Part shown: piece by piece, positions 11,479 to 22,344 of the stretch
Numbering within the stretch: the stretch's first letter is position 1
Layout: every line of letters begins with the position of its first letter
Origin: Rana temporaria
Lineage: Eukaryota; Chordata; Amphibia; Anura; Ranidae
Direction of reading: 5' to 3'
DNA length: 64,000 nt
Assembly: GCF_905171775.1 (NCBI RefSeq)
Contig: NC_053500.1
Span: forward strand, 130,112,830 to 130,176,829
The notes under the pieces: model-generated
Databases searched by the model: none
Told to the model about the DNA's origin: nothing
Seen by the model: only the letters and a program-made list of their open reading frames with translations
Program-made: the position numbers and the translations under genes

Positions 11479-11858
11479 TTCTTTCTATAGTTTTAAGGAT
11501 CGAGTCCCACCCCTTCCTGTCATTGATAGATCTGTAAGTGATTCTTGGGCTCATCGGTATCGGGCAACCTTTTCCAAGATTGGCAAGGCTGCCAGCTTGT
11601 CTCTAGGTTTTAGCAGGTGGATGCTTAAGACTCATCTGATGTGAGCTTCAGGCATTAGGTCCTGATTATCTCTGAAGCATGTATCTCTCGATGAAGCAGA
11701 AGAAATGCTGTGCTTATTGTTTCACTCTCAGTACTGGCATACTAGAAGCGGGAGGGGTTATTCCTGGCTGGTCATGGATTTTCTTTGTTTGCCACTGTCT
11801 GAATCCCCCTATAGGTGGCAGCATAACCAATTTGTTTCTGAATCCCATGCACCTAAAT

Positions 11859-12025
11859 CGGTGGTCATCAACCCTGTCCTCAGGGCCCACTAACAGGCCA
11901 GGTTTGCAAGATAACTGAAATGCATCACAGGTGGTATCATTTCCTGCTTGATGATTGATCTCCCCAAGGTAATGCATAAAATCTGGCCTGTTAGTGGGCC
12001 GTGGGGACAGGGTTGACGACCACTG
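11859..12025. mobile_element. Foldback MITE, hAT-like ends
   Basis: The left arm (CGGTGGTCATCAACCCTGTCC ... CCACTAACAGGCCAG) and right arm (CTGGCCTGTTAGTGGG ... GGACAGGGTTGACGACCACTG) are reverse complements over about 45 bp. Flanks ACCTAAAT and ACCAAATG are only a rough 8-bp match. Non-coding. Confidence 0.6.
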
Positions 12026-12545
12026 ACCAAATGATGTGCAAGAAATTGATTTTGTAGTTAGCCACAACACAGAAAACATTAGATTGTTGTACTATCGAAA
12101 ACTTACTGACTTTACTCACCCAAGCCTGTTAATGTACATCTAAGAAATGTAGCCGACCGATGAGCGCATCTCTCTATGCAACTCTTCACTTTCCTACCTT
12201 CAACATGTTGTTCGCATATTGGCTCTGCTCCATGACTCCATAATTGGTGGTTTTCTGTACCCAGGTCCCATGTCTGCTAGCAAATAGGACCTTCTCAGCT
12301 TCTTCATGGTAAAGTATATGTAAGCCCTCACCTTGCAAAACACCCTATTCAGTTTAAAAATATAAATTAAAGGCAAAACATGAGTACGGGTATAAAGGTC
12401 CTTAAACAGGGATTCTTCGACATTTAAATATGCTTTAATCTCTTAGTGAAAATGTAATTGTGTTTCCAGGAATTGGCTCCTTTTCCCTCCTCTCCATGTT
12501 GCAGACTTCTGGTCCATCCTCGACATCCAGGTATCGTGTCTAATG
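12026..12545. other. Unique sequence, nothing recognised
   Basis: AT-rich spacer between two foldback elements. No gene or repeat is recognised. Confidence 0.4.
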
Positions 12546-12730
12546 CAGTGTTTCTCAATTCCAGTCCTAAGGCCCCCCCAACAGGTCAGGTTTTCAGGAT
12601 TTCCCTCAGATGAAAAGGCTGTGGTGATTACTAAGGCAGTGAAACTGATCAAATCACCTGTGCAAAATAATGGAAATCCTGAAAACCTGACCTGTTGGGG
12701 GGGCCTGAGGACTGGAATTGAGAAACACTG
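12546..12730. mobile_element. hAT-type foldback MITE with perfect 8-bp duplication
   Basis: Begins CAGTGTTTCTCAATTCCAG and ends CTGGAATTGAGAAACACTG. The flanks GTCTAATG (12538-12545) and GTCTAATG (12731-12738) are identical. The arms extend about 60 bp (CAACAGGTCAGGTTTTCAGGATTTCC and its complement). The overlapping frames on both strands give nearly the same peptide because of the foldback. Confidence 0.9.
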
Positions 12731-12857
12731 GTCTAATGGAACATCTTCAAGAACTAGACTAGGCTGGATTGGGAACAGGAAGTGTGTTACTAGCAGGATC
12801 ACCAGGTAAAAAGCCTGAATAAAGTTAATTATTGCACTTACAACATCTAAGGACATA

Positions 12858-13537
12858 GGGCCAGATTCACATAGAACTGCGGCGGCGTACATACGTTGCA
12901 CCGCCGCAAGTTTTCATCGCAAGTGCCTGATTCACAAAGCACTTGCGATGAAAACTACGCCGGCGGCCTCCGGCGTAAGGCGGGCCAATTCAAATGGGCG
13001 TGTGCCATTTAAATTAGGCGCGCTACCGCGCCGGACCTACTGCGCATGCTCCGGTTTTTAACTCCCGTCGTGCTTTGCACGCCGTGACGTAATTTTTTTG
13101 AACGCCGACGCACGTAGCGTACTTCTGTATTCCCGGACGTGTTACGCAAACAACGTTAAATTTTAAATTTCGACGCGGGAACGACGGCCATACTTTAGAC
13201 AGCAATACGATTGCTGACTAAAGTTAGGGCAGGTCAAACGACGACTAACTTTGCAACGGGAAACTAGACTAGCAGCGACGTAGCGAATGCGAAAATCCGT
13301 CAGGGATCCGCCGTAACTGCTAATTTGCATACCCGACGCTGGTTTACGACGCAAACTCCACCCAGCGGCGGCCGCGGTATTGCATCCTAAGATCCGACAG
13401 TGTAAAACAATTGCACCTGTCGGATCTTATGGATATCTATGCGTAACTGATTCTATGAATCAGTCGCATAGATAGAAACAGAGTTACGACGGCGTATCAG
13501 GAGAAACGCCGTCGTATGTCTTTGGTGAATCTGGCCC
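12858..13537. mobile_element. MITE family E, complete
   Basis: TIRs GGGCCAGATTCAC and GTGAATCTGGCCC enclose 680 bp of CpG-rich sequence with inner inverted repeats (for example AGTTTTCATCGCAAGTGC against GCACTTGCGATGAAAACT near 12909-12955). ATA flanks both ends. Non-coding; the short frames inside are by-products of the GC-rich arms. Confidence 0.75.
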
Positions 13538-13540
13538 ATA

Positions 13541-14235
13541 ATACCTTAAGTCCTTTGGCCAAATCACATTAGAAACAGCACTAGATCCTAGAAATACAGA
13601 GGAGACACCGTTTCTGGACGATATCTACCTGTTGAAATGACAGATAAAAATTTCCACATTCAGGCACAAAGGAATTGCTGCCAGGCAGTTTTACAGTCAT
13701 AGCAATTAAATGTGTCAATATCATCTAACAAGGTAAATTCTACAGTTTGTTTATTTATACTGAACGCAATATTTGAAATAAGTGATAAACGATACTTATA
13801 AGTGGATTAACGAAGTGACTAATTTAAATTGCACTAGCAACAAATATTCCTTTTAATTCATTTTTCAGTCATAATTGGCTTTTGTGACACATTTAATTAT
13901 TCAAAAGTAAACACATTTAAAATAAATACAAATTTTGCTTATGCAGTTTTAAAGTCACAGTAACTCTTTCTCCATTTTAAACTATACTATAGAAGGGGGA
14001 AATATAGTATATTTTAGATAAGTACTTATTTTGAATCATTTTTGTAAAATGTAACTGAATGCAATTTTTGTCAAGACTTTCTACTTTATTGCTCTTATAA
14101 TTAAGTCTGAATGTATACATAATACAAATTTAACAAGACTATCGTTCTCTACTAAAAGCCAAATTCAAGCACAGTGCACCCCAAAGCTGAAACACACATG
14201 CATGTGTGTGTTTATAGGCGTGTGTGTGTGTGTAG
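13541..14235. other. Unique AT-rich sequence
   Basis: No gene, repeat end or microsatellite longer than a short GT tract (14205-14232) was seen. The texture is ordinary intergenic or intronic DNA. Confidence 0.4.
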
Positions 14236-14239
14236 ATAG

Positions 14240-14813
14240 TGTGACAGGAAGTCAGGTAAATCTGTGGGTGCTGTCACGGATGGGAGATACATTTCTGCCT
14301 TTTTTAGACAATACACCAATTATTATCAGGCGTCGGCTGCAAAAGTAGCCAGAAAGGTTTAAGGGCGTTGGAAAACTTCAGCTGTTAAGAATGAGGCAGT
14401 TATGGCCTCTATAAGTAATCCAGAGGATTACTACTGATTGCTGCATCCTGAGGCTTTTTGAGTGAAGGAGAGCAGTGAACAGAAATACTTCTGAAGAGGT
14501 GAGGTGCTGTTGATTTTTCTGTGTGATAAAAATCAAAAAGAGACTATTGTTTTCTGCTGTAGGATCAGTAGTGTCTGCCCAGCACTAGGCTGTGCCAGAC
14601 TCCATAGATAGGTTCCTGTGTGCTGAAGGTAGACGCCCCAAGTGGCCAGGGTTTATTTTATGTTTGATTTTGTTTATGCTGTTTGGATGCTTGCAATTGT
14701 TTCCAGCAAGATTGAAGAATAAACAAAATTCTTTGTTTTCAACCGTCTTCGGCTGTTTCTCTGTATCGTTCAGTGTGTAGTGAACCCATCCAGGGGGTCG
14801 CTAACCCCTTACA
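14240..14813 (+). mobile_element. Probable solo LTR
   Basis: Begins TGTGACAGG and ends CCCTTACA, giving the usual TG...CA ends with a short TGT/ACA inverted repeat. ATAG flanks it on both sides (14236-14239 and 14814-14817), a 4-bp duplication. Inside are a TATA-like box (CTCTATAAG, about 14408), then AATAAA near 14718 followed by a T/G-rich stretch and a U5-like tail. No internal retroviral genes are present. The right flank is a GATA microsatellite, so the ATAG match could partly be chance. Confidence 0.6.
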
Positions 14814-14859
14814 ATAGATATAGATAGATAGATAGATAGATAGATAGAGTTTATATATA

Positions 14860-14895
<36 letters not shown>

Positions 14896-14898
14896 CTA
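14814..14898. repeat. Inverted GATA/TATC microsatellite
   Basis: A (GATA)n tract is followed, after about 15 bases, by (TATC)n, so the two tracts are reverse complements and can form one long hairpin. Confidence 0.95.
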
Positions 14899-14904
14899 TA
14901 TAAT

Positions 14905-15735
14905 CTCTGTTGAGAGAGAAGAACCTTCCAGAAGAACAACCGTTTGCCAAAAGGCACCTGAAGGACTCGGACCATGATAAACAATCATCTGGTCTGATGA
15001 AACAATGATTGAACTCTGACCTGAATGGTAAATGTCTGGAGGCAACCAGGCACTGCTCCTCACCTGGCAAATACCCTACAGTGAAGCATGGTGGTGGCAG
15101 CATCATTCTGTGGGGATGTTTCAGCGGCAAGAACTGGGAGACTAGTCAGGATTAAGGGAAAGATGAATGCAGCAATGTACAGAGACATCCTTGATGAAAA
15201 CCTGCTCCGGACCTCAGACTAGGGCGAAGGTTAATCTTCTAATGGGACAATGACCCTAAGCACACAGCCAAGATAACAAAGGAGTGGCTACAGGACAACT
15301 CTGAATGTCCTTGAGTGGTCCAGCCAGAGCCCAGACTTTATACCGATTTTCAGATCTCTCCAGAGATGTTTAATGGCTGTGCACCGATGATCCCCATCCA
15401 ACCTGATGGAGCCTGAGAGGTCCTGCAAAAAAGAATGGGAGAAACTGACTGTGCCAAGCTTGTAGCATCATACTCAAAAAGACTTGAGGCTGTAAATGGT
15501 GGCAAAGGTGCCTAAACAAAATTGAGCAAAGGCTGTGAATACTTATGTACATTGTTTTTTTCGTTTTTTATTTTTAATACATGGATTTCAGACAAACTTC
15601 TTTCACATTGCCATTGTGAGGTATTGTTTGTAGAATTTTGAAGAAAATAAAGAATTTAATCTATTTTGGAATAAGGCTGTAACGTAACAAAATGTGGAAA
15701 GTCAAGCGGTGTACATACTTTCCGGATGGACTGTA
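14905..15735 (+). pseudogene. Tc1-like transposon relic (copy a), catalytic region decayed
   Basis: The translated remnants include KHGGGSIILWGCF, a DNDPK motif and a WSSQSPD motif in order, characteristic of Tc1/mariner DDE transposases. The right terminus is CATACTTTCCGGATGGACTGTA, matching the left terminus of the minus-strand copy at 48629. The frame is broken: a stop replaces the residue before the DND motif, and the segment that should read NPIEHLW has lost its Glu codon. The 5' part, including the DNA-binding domain, is missing. Confidence 0.85.
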
Positions 15736-15754
15736 AGTGACCTGTAATTTAACC

Positions 15755-16500
15755 ACTTTCCGCCCACTCTATAGCCGAATGATGGCTACAGCCCGGGCTT
15801 CCAGTGCTTTGAGGGTGGCAATAGACTTCCCCCTGTGATCACGCTGCGACCGGCTGTTCACAACATGATAAAGTGCCAATCACAGTGGGCCCTTTACCGC
15901 ATGGTCAGCTGTCGGCGAATGACAGTCTATCAGGAAGTAAATAGAAGCCGTTTATCAACTTTTTTTTCCCTTCACGGTTAGTGTGAGGAGAAAAGGATAA
16001 AGGCGGTAACCAGCTTATGTTACAGGGGCATCGGTTCCGATCTAAGCCCCCAATCAGTGCCGCTTTTTAGTGCCAATTTGTGTCCACCAGTGCCATCTTT
16101 CAGTGCTGCCAATCAGTGCTTCATCATCAGTGTCGCCTACCAGTGGCTCATTAGTGCCACCTCCTCATTGTCACCTCATCAGTCCCTTTTTAGTGCCCAT
16201 GAGTGTAGCCTCATCAGTGCACGTCAATGAAGGAGAAAAATTACCTGTTTGCAAAATTGTAGAACAAACTATTACTTTTTTTTCTGTGGGTGTTTTGTGT
16301 GTTTTTTTTTCTTTAGCAAAACAAAACACCCTAGTTGTGACTAATTATCACCAAAAGAAAGCTCTGCTTGTGTGGAAAGAAATGATAAAAATTTTGTTTG
16401 GGTACAGTGTTGCATGACCGCACAATTGTCATTTAAATTGCAACAGCGCTGAAAGATGAAATTTGGCCTGGGCAGGAAGGGGCTATAAGTGCCCAATATC
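15755..16500 (+). mobile_element. CCACTT-ended element, divergent relative of families A and B
   Basis: Starts TTTAACCACTTTCCGCCC and carries irregular repeats of a (CA)GTGCC-type unit at about 16053-16225 (AATCAGTGCC, CAGTGCCATC, CAGTGCTGCC). From about 16255 it holds a reverse-strand family A-like segment (CACCAAAAGAAAGCTCTGCTTGTG, TGCATGACCGCACAATTGTCA). It ends near AGTGCCCAAT without a clear AAGTGG terminus. No function is seen; the 115-codon frame in it is repeat-derived. Confidence 0.6.
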
Positions 16501-16589
16501 AATCTGCACAATCTCATGAAATAAAGTGATGTAAACTAATTTTGAATAATTACAGCTTCTATCACTAACAAGTGTTCTCACTTCACTTA

Positions 16590-17456
16590 AAAGGTGCAAA
16601 TAATCAATAGACAGTGCTGCGCTATATAAAAAAATCATTAATAATAAAAGTGTAACTAAAAATGGTAATCGATAAACATATATTGCTAAAAGTTCATATA
16701 TAGTATCTGTGACTGATTTGAAGTGAATTCAAGAAATCCAATACATCAACAGTGCAAAAATCCAAAATGCTTGTTCTTTCCTCCACCAGTCTCACAGGCT
16801 GCTCACCTCACATCTGAGTCAAATTAGCAGTGTTCCCCTCTGGGGATAATGGAGAAGGCTGGCGTGGTGCGGTAATCATTTTCCTCCAAATCGCTTATTC
16901 TCATGGGATAAAAACCCAGATCATCTCGCCAGATATGGATATTCAAAGAAGGCAGAATCTAGTGCTCTACGTTTTAAAATCTCTAATGGGAACAGAAAAA
17001 CAAACAAGGCACCTCTATGTGCAGAAATATAAAACTTTTAATATCCCCTAAAGGGGTTAAAAACACTTACAAGATGGTGGATGAAGCAGGCATGTAGCAG
17101 GTAAGTGTGTCCAGAAGATGTTCCAGTGGCAGGGCAGTCCCAGTTTGATGATAAAGCTTTCAGGGAAGTCCACATGATAACAGCCAACTTGTGCTGCGAG
17201 TGTTTAGGGAACACAATGGTGCTGGAGCCTGGGGATGATGTCAGAGGAAGCGAGACAAAAACCAGCATGGAACACAAACAGGAAGAGGACAGGAAGTGTG
17301 TCATAGAGGCGGGACGCGTTTCGGAACAGCTCATTGGTTCCTTCTTCAGCCAGTGACCTAAGATGTGAAGATCTGCTACCCTCTCCAACACAGACTTTAT
17401 CTGTCAGGATTCAAATTCTTGGAGCACCCTGGATATACACATTTTTCTACGTTTAA
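16590..17456 (-). mobile_element. Penelope-like element 3' fragment, minus strand
   Basis: Reverse complement of this segment is colinear with 20150-20872: GAGCACTAGATTCTGCCTTC, TATCTGG-GA-GATGATC, CTTCTCTATTATCCCCAGAGG, GAGGTGAGCAGCCTGTGAGACTGGTG, ACTATATATGAAC, AATATATGTTTAT, TAGCGCAGC. It also has GAAACGCGTCCCGCC with CTGAAGAAGGAACCAATGAGC, a region often seen near Penelope-like elements in frogs. The homologous plus-strand copy lies downstream of a GIY-YIG fragment. Confidence 0.65.
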
Positions 17457-18450
17457 CCACTAGCCGACCAGCCACCGTCATTATACGGCGGCAGGTCGGC
17501 TCTCCTGGGCGAAAGCCCGTAGCTATACGTCCTATCGTATAGCCGCCACTAGGGGGCGCGTGCGCGCCGCCGGAGGCGCGCGCGCGCTCGCCCCCGACTC
17601 CCGTGCGTGTGCACGGCGGGCGCGATCGCCGCCGGGCACACGCGATCGCTCGTTACAGAGCGGGGACCGGGAGCTGTGTGTGTAAACACACAGCTCTCGT
17701 TCCTGTCAGCGGGGGAAATGCTGATTTTCTGTTCATACAATGTATGAACAGAAGATCAGTGTTTCCCCTAGTGAGGCCACCCCCCCCCCCCCCACAGTAA
17801 GAACACACAAGGGACATACTTAACCCCTTCCCCGCCCCCTAGTGTTAACCCCTTCACTGCCAGTGGCATTTTTATAGTAATCTAATGCATTTTTATAGCA
17901 CTGATCGCTATAAAAATGCCAATGGTCCCAAAAATTTGTCAAAAGTGTCCGAAGTGTCCGCCATAATGTCGCAGTAACGAAAAAAAATCGCTGATCACCG
18001 CCATTACTAGTAAAAAAAATATATTAATAAAAATGCCATAAAAATACCCCCTATTTTGTAAACGCTATAACTTTTGCGCAAACCAATCAATAAACGCTTA
18101 TTGCGATTTTTTTTTACGAAAAATATGTAGAAGAATACGTATAGGCCTAAACTAAGGGAAAAAAATTTTTTTTTATATATTTTTGGGGGATATTTATTAC
18201 AGCAAAATGTAAAAAATATTATTTTTTTTCAAAATTGTCGCTCTATTTTTGTTTATGGCGCAAAAAATAAAAACCGCAGAGGTGATCAAATACCACCAAA
18301 AGAAAGCTCTATTTGTGGGAAAAAAAGGACGCCAATTTTGTTTGGGAGCCACGTCGCACGACCGCGCAATTGTCAGTTAAAGCGTCGCAGTCCCGAATCG
18401 CAAAAAGTGCTCTGGTCTTTGACCAGCAATATGGTCCGGGGGGTAAGTAG
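17457..18450 (-). mobile_element. Family A copy 3, inserted in Penelope-like sequence
   Basis: TTAA at 17453-17456 and 18451-18454 flank the unit; the left end is CCACTAGCCG and the right end GGTAAGTAGT. Family blocks run in reverse (GAAAAATATGTAGAAGAATACGTATAGGCC, CACCAAAAGAAAGCTCTATTTGTGGG). It carries the two hairpins with their own stem sequences (17864-17877/17908-17921 and 17671-17696). Confidence 0.8.
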
Positions 18451-18454
18451 TTAA

Positions 18455-18700
18455 GAATATATAAAAAAAGTACAGGTATAAAATTCACAAAGATGGCACT
18501 GTAAGCCTTGCAAGCGTAAAACACATTTCAGAGACAATAGGTCACAAGATGGCCCTGTTGCAATGTCAAGATGCAGGCTCCGTCCCCTAGACGTATATTG
18601 TTTTATATACTCCCTAATTTCCCTAACACACTGAGCGGCTAATCAGCCCTTCCCTTAATCACTCCCACAGGAAGTTGTATGTGTAAGGAAATAGTCACTA
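18455..18700 (-). mobile_element. Penelope-like element, continuation of minus-strand piece
   Basis: 18470-18545 is an inverted copy of 20065-20150 (TACAGGTATAAAATTCACAAAGATGGCAC against GTGCCATCTTTGTGAGTTTTATACCTGTA). This places the family A copy inside the minus-strand Penelope-like fragment. The right edge is approximate. Confidence 0.55.
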
Positions 18701-18927
18701 ACACATTTACATGGGGACACTGTATGAAAAAATAAAAAGATGCAGTTTAAAAACACGAATTTAAGTCTTTGCAAAAACCGGAGCATGCATATCCACTGAA
18801 TCGCATCACAGACATCCTTCATTCATTTTTATATACTATCAATAAAAATAAGTAATGGCTTAAACAAGAAAATATATAATATATATTATATAAATAAGTG
18901 AAAAATAAACTTAACAATAAACCTGGT

Positions 18928-19235
18928 GTGATGTATATGTTGAAGTGTGGATATGGTGTTCAATACATTGGCTGTACATCCAGAGCCCTACATATCAGAG
19001 TGGATGAACATATATTAGGAATATTAAGAAGGGGGTGGTTACACAATGTGTCTGTCTAAACATGTTCATAATAAAAGTCTACGCTTTTAAGTTTTGGGGA
19101 ATAATGCGAATCGAGAAAACACTGGAGAGGAAGTAATTTTATTAGACAACTGAGTAAAAAAATAGTTGTCCTGGATATTTGAGGCCAAGGTTCTTGTACC
19201 TTGAGGCCTTAAAGCGGCGTTTGACCTTAATTGTT
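18928..19235 (+). pseudogene. GIY-YIG endonuclease remnant of a Penelope-like retroelement
   Basis: From 18931 the frame reads YMLKCGYGVQYIGCTSRAL, then HIRVDEHI, which fits the GIY-YIG nuclease core of Penelope-like elements (KC..G..YVG.T.R.L..R..EH). It stops at 19057-19059. Further C-terminal similarity continues in other frames (GEEVILLDN, then FEAKVLVP and GLKAAFDLNCFI), ending near 19235. The reverse transcriptase part is absent. It is a dead, 5'-truncated and frameshifted copy. Confidence 0.75.
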
Positions 19236-19439
19236 TTATTAGTGAACATTTTTATTCTATTTTCATATCCATTTTTTATGTTTATTGGTATTTTGTATTC
19301 ATTTTTATTTTTATAAAAAAAAAAAAATTCTATTTAATTTTATTTGATTGGTAATTTATTTTTCTTCATTTAATTTGGTCCATTTACGTTTTTATTTTTC
19401 ACTTATTTATATATAAAACAGTCCAGTCTCTGTAGTATT

Positions 19440-19990
19440 AAAATACACAAAACAGCGCTAAAAAATCAATAATCATAGACTCGTGGTAAAAAACACTGAA
19501 TAAAGAAAGTCTTAGATGTAGTCAAGGTGATGTAAACAATCCAAAGTGCTGAATGGTGTTTCAGTAGTGGTAATCCTAGCGTGCACCTTCCACCAGGGAA
19601 AACAATGATCTCAATCCACCACGTGATGCACTCTCCCCAAGGGGGTTAAACTCACCAGAAGACTGAAAAATCAGAGCCTTACGTAAGCGAATACATAAGC
19701 CACTTTGTCATGGACCATCACCAGCAGGCGGGGACAGCAGGCACAGGAGCTCCACACAAGGTCATAAAAACAAGGAACAGCAATATAGTGTAATCCTGTT
19801 TATTAATCCAAAGTAGCCCATACACTGAAAGCCCCCTTAAACCTTTCTACGTACATCAAATTACAATACAATGAGCATACAAGTGACCCCAGAGGGCGCT
19901 ATCACCAGATCCAGACATCCATGGAGAGCAGGGGAATCCTTGCAGACACCGTAATGGCTTCCTAGTCTGGAGAGCGGAGTGGGTGAAGCG
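19440..19990 (-). mobile_element. Second minus-strand Penelope-like terminus
   Basis: The motif CAGCGCTAAAAAATCAATAATCA at 19454-19476 is the reverse of the TGATTATTTTTTTATAGCGCAGCGCTG end at 20830-20857. It is followed by sequence of the 3' untranslated type. It implies at least three Penelope-like termini between 16.6 and 20.9 kb. The edges are inferred. Confidence 0.45.
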
Positions 19991-20872
19991 CACACGTCAC
20001 TTCCAGGTTAGCGGCGATGTCGTGGGTCACGCTCTTAATGACGTTACATGGCGGTCATCTTGAAACCTATTGTCTCTGAAATGTATTTTCAGCTTGCACG
20101 GCTTATGGTGCCATCTTTGTGAGTTTTATACCTGTACCTTTTTTTATATATTAAACATTTTTAACAGAGAGCACTAGATTCTGCCTTCCTTCTTTTGCAT
20201 ATCCATCATATCTGGTAAGATGATCAGGGTTTTTTATCTCATGGGAATAAAGAATTTGAAGGTGGAAAGTGATTTCCAGCACTATGCTAGCCTTCTCTAT
20301 TATCCCCAGAGGTGAACACTGCTGATTTCACTCGGATGTGAGGTGAGCAGCCTGTGAGACTGGTGAAGGAAAGCACAAGCATTGTATTGAATTTCTTGAA
20401 TTCACTTCAATCGGTCATATACTATAATAAGCGTATACTATATATCAGGGGTCTCCAAACTGCGGCCCGAGGGCCGGATGCGGCCCTTTACTAGCCTTTA
20501 TCCGGCCCTTGGGGCAGTTTGGCTCCCAACCATATGAGGCACTATTCCTCCCAATGGCACCAAGAATGGGACAACACTTCTTAGACTAATAGAAATGATG
20601 GAGCACTATTCCTCCTCCTACTGCCCACCAACACTGGGGCCATGTTTATTCTCATTGATACTCGGCCCTGGGGCATTTTCTACCCTGATTGGTCGGAATC
20701 CGGCCCCCCTGAAGTCTGAAAGACTGTAAACTGGCCCTCTGCTTGAAAAGTTTGGAGACCCCTGCTATATATGAACCTTCAGCAATATATGTTTATTGAT
20801 TATCATTTTTAGTTACACTTTTATTTTTATTGATTATTTTTTTATAGCGCAGCGCTGTCTATTGATTACATG
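19991..20872 (+). mobile_element. Penelope-like element 3' region, plus strand
   Basis: Colinear in inverted orientation with 16590-17010 and 18470-18545. It ends near TAGCGCAGCGCTGTCTATTGATTAC. It is interrupted by the hAT element at 20446-20764. No coding capacity. Confidence 0.6.
20446..20764. mobile_element. hAT-type MITE nested in Penelope-like sequence
   Basis: TIRs CAGGGGTCTCCAAACT and AGTTTGGAGACCCCTG-type (here AAGTTTGGAGACCCCTG), flanked by identical CTATATAT at 20438-20445 and 20765-20772. The other Penelope-like copy, read in reverse at about 16695, has the uninterrupted ACTATATATGAAC, which is the empty site. Confidence 0.92.
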
Positions 20873-21359
20873 TAGGTTTTATTTCTTATGCTCAATAAAA
20901 ACTTTTTTGTTTGTCAATAGAACAAAAGAACATGACCTTTAAAATTTGCTTTCAGTGAAATGTTGCAATAATTATTTATAATTGTGTTCTTCCAGAAAGC
21001 ATACTATAGTTCTTTAATGATTGAGCCAGTCTCATAATTTCTTCAATGCCTTTCTTTGCAAGGGTGATTTGTAAATGGCTTTCCTGGATTATTTTATTTT
21101 GTCTTAACCTAATCCATTCCCAACAGCTTGAAAATGGCTCCTAACTTCTCCCCTGCCCTGTGTGTGTGTTTTTTTTTTTTATCTCAAATGGTGCCTCCTT
21201 TTATAATGTTTCTTTTGTACAAAAAGTCATCCTCTCTGTCTTTGAAATCCATCTGTATCTCTCTTCTATAATTTATATCCCGGCGTCAGAGCAATGTGTC
21301 ACTTGATACCAGGTATGTTTCCACCCACCATGAGGCCTAGTCTTTGTTTCTAGGAAGTT
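20873..21359. other. Unique AT-rich sequence
   Basis: No gene or repeat end recognised. Confidence 0.4.
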
Positions 21360-21890
21360 TCACGGCACTGTCTTAGAAAATGAGGTTATATTTACTGTGA
21401 CTTTATAACTTGCCAAATATAGACGATCGCCTATTGCAGAGGCAGAACAGGGAACTGCCTTTGTAAACAAGGCAATTCCCCATTCTGAGTGAGTGAGTGA
21501 GAAACTTATATAGTGCAACACATGCAAACTGAATCGCCTCTGGGCATTCTGATGGGACATGTCCGAATCGGAAACAGTAATCAGTCATGTCCCTGGTATC
21601 CCATACCCCTACAGTTAGGACACGCTTAACCCCTTGATCGCCCCCTAATGCTAAACCCTTCTCATGTCAGTGTCATTTTTACATTGATCAGTGCATTTTT
21701 ATAGCACTGATCAATGTAATAATGTCACTGGTCCCCAAAAAGTGTCATTTGGGGTCAGATTTGTCCACCGCAATGTCGCAGTCCTGCTAAAAATCGTAGA
21801 TCTCAGCCATTATTAGTGAAAACATTAAAGCAATAAAAGTCCCCAAATCTATCCCATAGTTTTGTAATAGTATTTGCAAAATTTCCATGT
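21360..21890 (-). mobile_element. Family A copy 4, highly diverged
   Basis: Reverse-strand family A order is preserved: hairpin at 21450-21480, TTAACCCCTTGATCGCCCCCTAATG, hairpin at 21668-21730, GTCCACCGCAATGTCGCAGTCC, CCATTATTAGTGAAAA. Termini are not recognisable. Both hairpins remain paired despite strong divergence. Confidence 0.65.
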
Positions 21891-21941
21891 GGTGCACCTC
21901 TAGCAGATATGATGCAAGAGATGGTCAGAGACTAGGGACAT

Positions 21942-22340
21942 GGGCCTGGATTCAAGAAGCAATTGCGCCTGTGTAACCATAAGTTACACAGCGCAATTGC
22001 TTACTTGCCCCGGCATAACGAATGCTCCTGATTCAGGAACCTCGTTACGCCGACTGCAGCCTAAGATATGCACGGCATAAGGCTCTTATGCCCGCATATC
22101 TTAGGCTGCATTCTTGCGATGGCCGCTAGGTGGCGTTCCCGTTGTGCTCAGCGTATAGTTTGTAAATTGCATACTAACGCCGATTCAGAACGTTGCGCGA
22201 GCCCTGCGTACGCAATTTACGTTGTTTCCGTACGGCGGTTTTCGCGTAAGGCTGCCCCTGCTATTAGCAGGGGCAGCCAATGTTACGTATACCCGTCGTT
22301 CCCGCGTCGCGAAATTTGAAAGTTACGTAGTTTGCGTAGT
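21942..22340 (+). mobile_element. MITE family E fragment (left part)
   Basis: Begins GGGCCTGGATTCAAGAAGC with inner arms GCAATTGCGC...GCGCAATTGC and GCCTAAGATATGC...GCATATCTTAGGC. GGCCGCTAGGTGGCG near 22122 is shared with 57617-57631. The right terminus is missing, cut by family C at about 22345. Confidence 0.6.
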
Positions 22341-22344
22341 TTGC

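Noticed and set aside
12443..12901. A 152-codon minus-strand frame
   Set aside because: It crosses a hAT MITE with perfect target duplications; the same peptide appears on the plus strand because of the foldback.
16053..16225. CAGTGCC-type units as a possible coding repeat
   Set aside because: The units are irregular in length and shift frame; they are part of a CCACTT-ended transposon.
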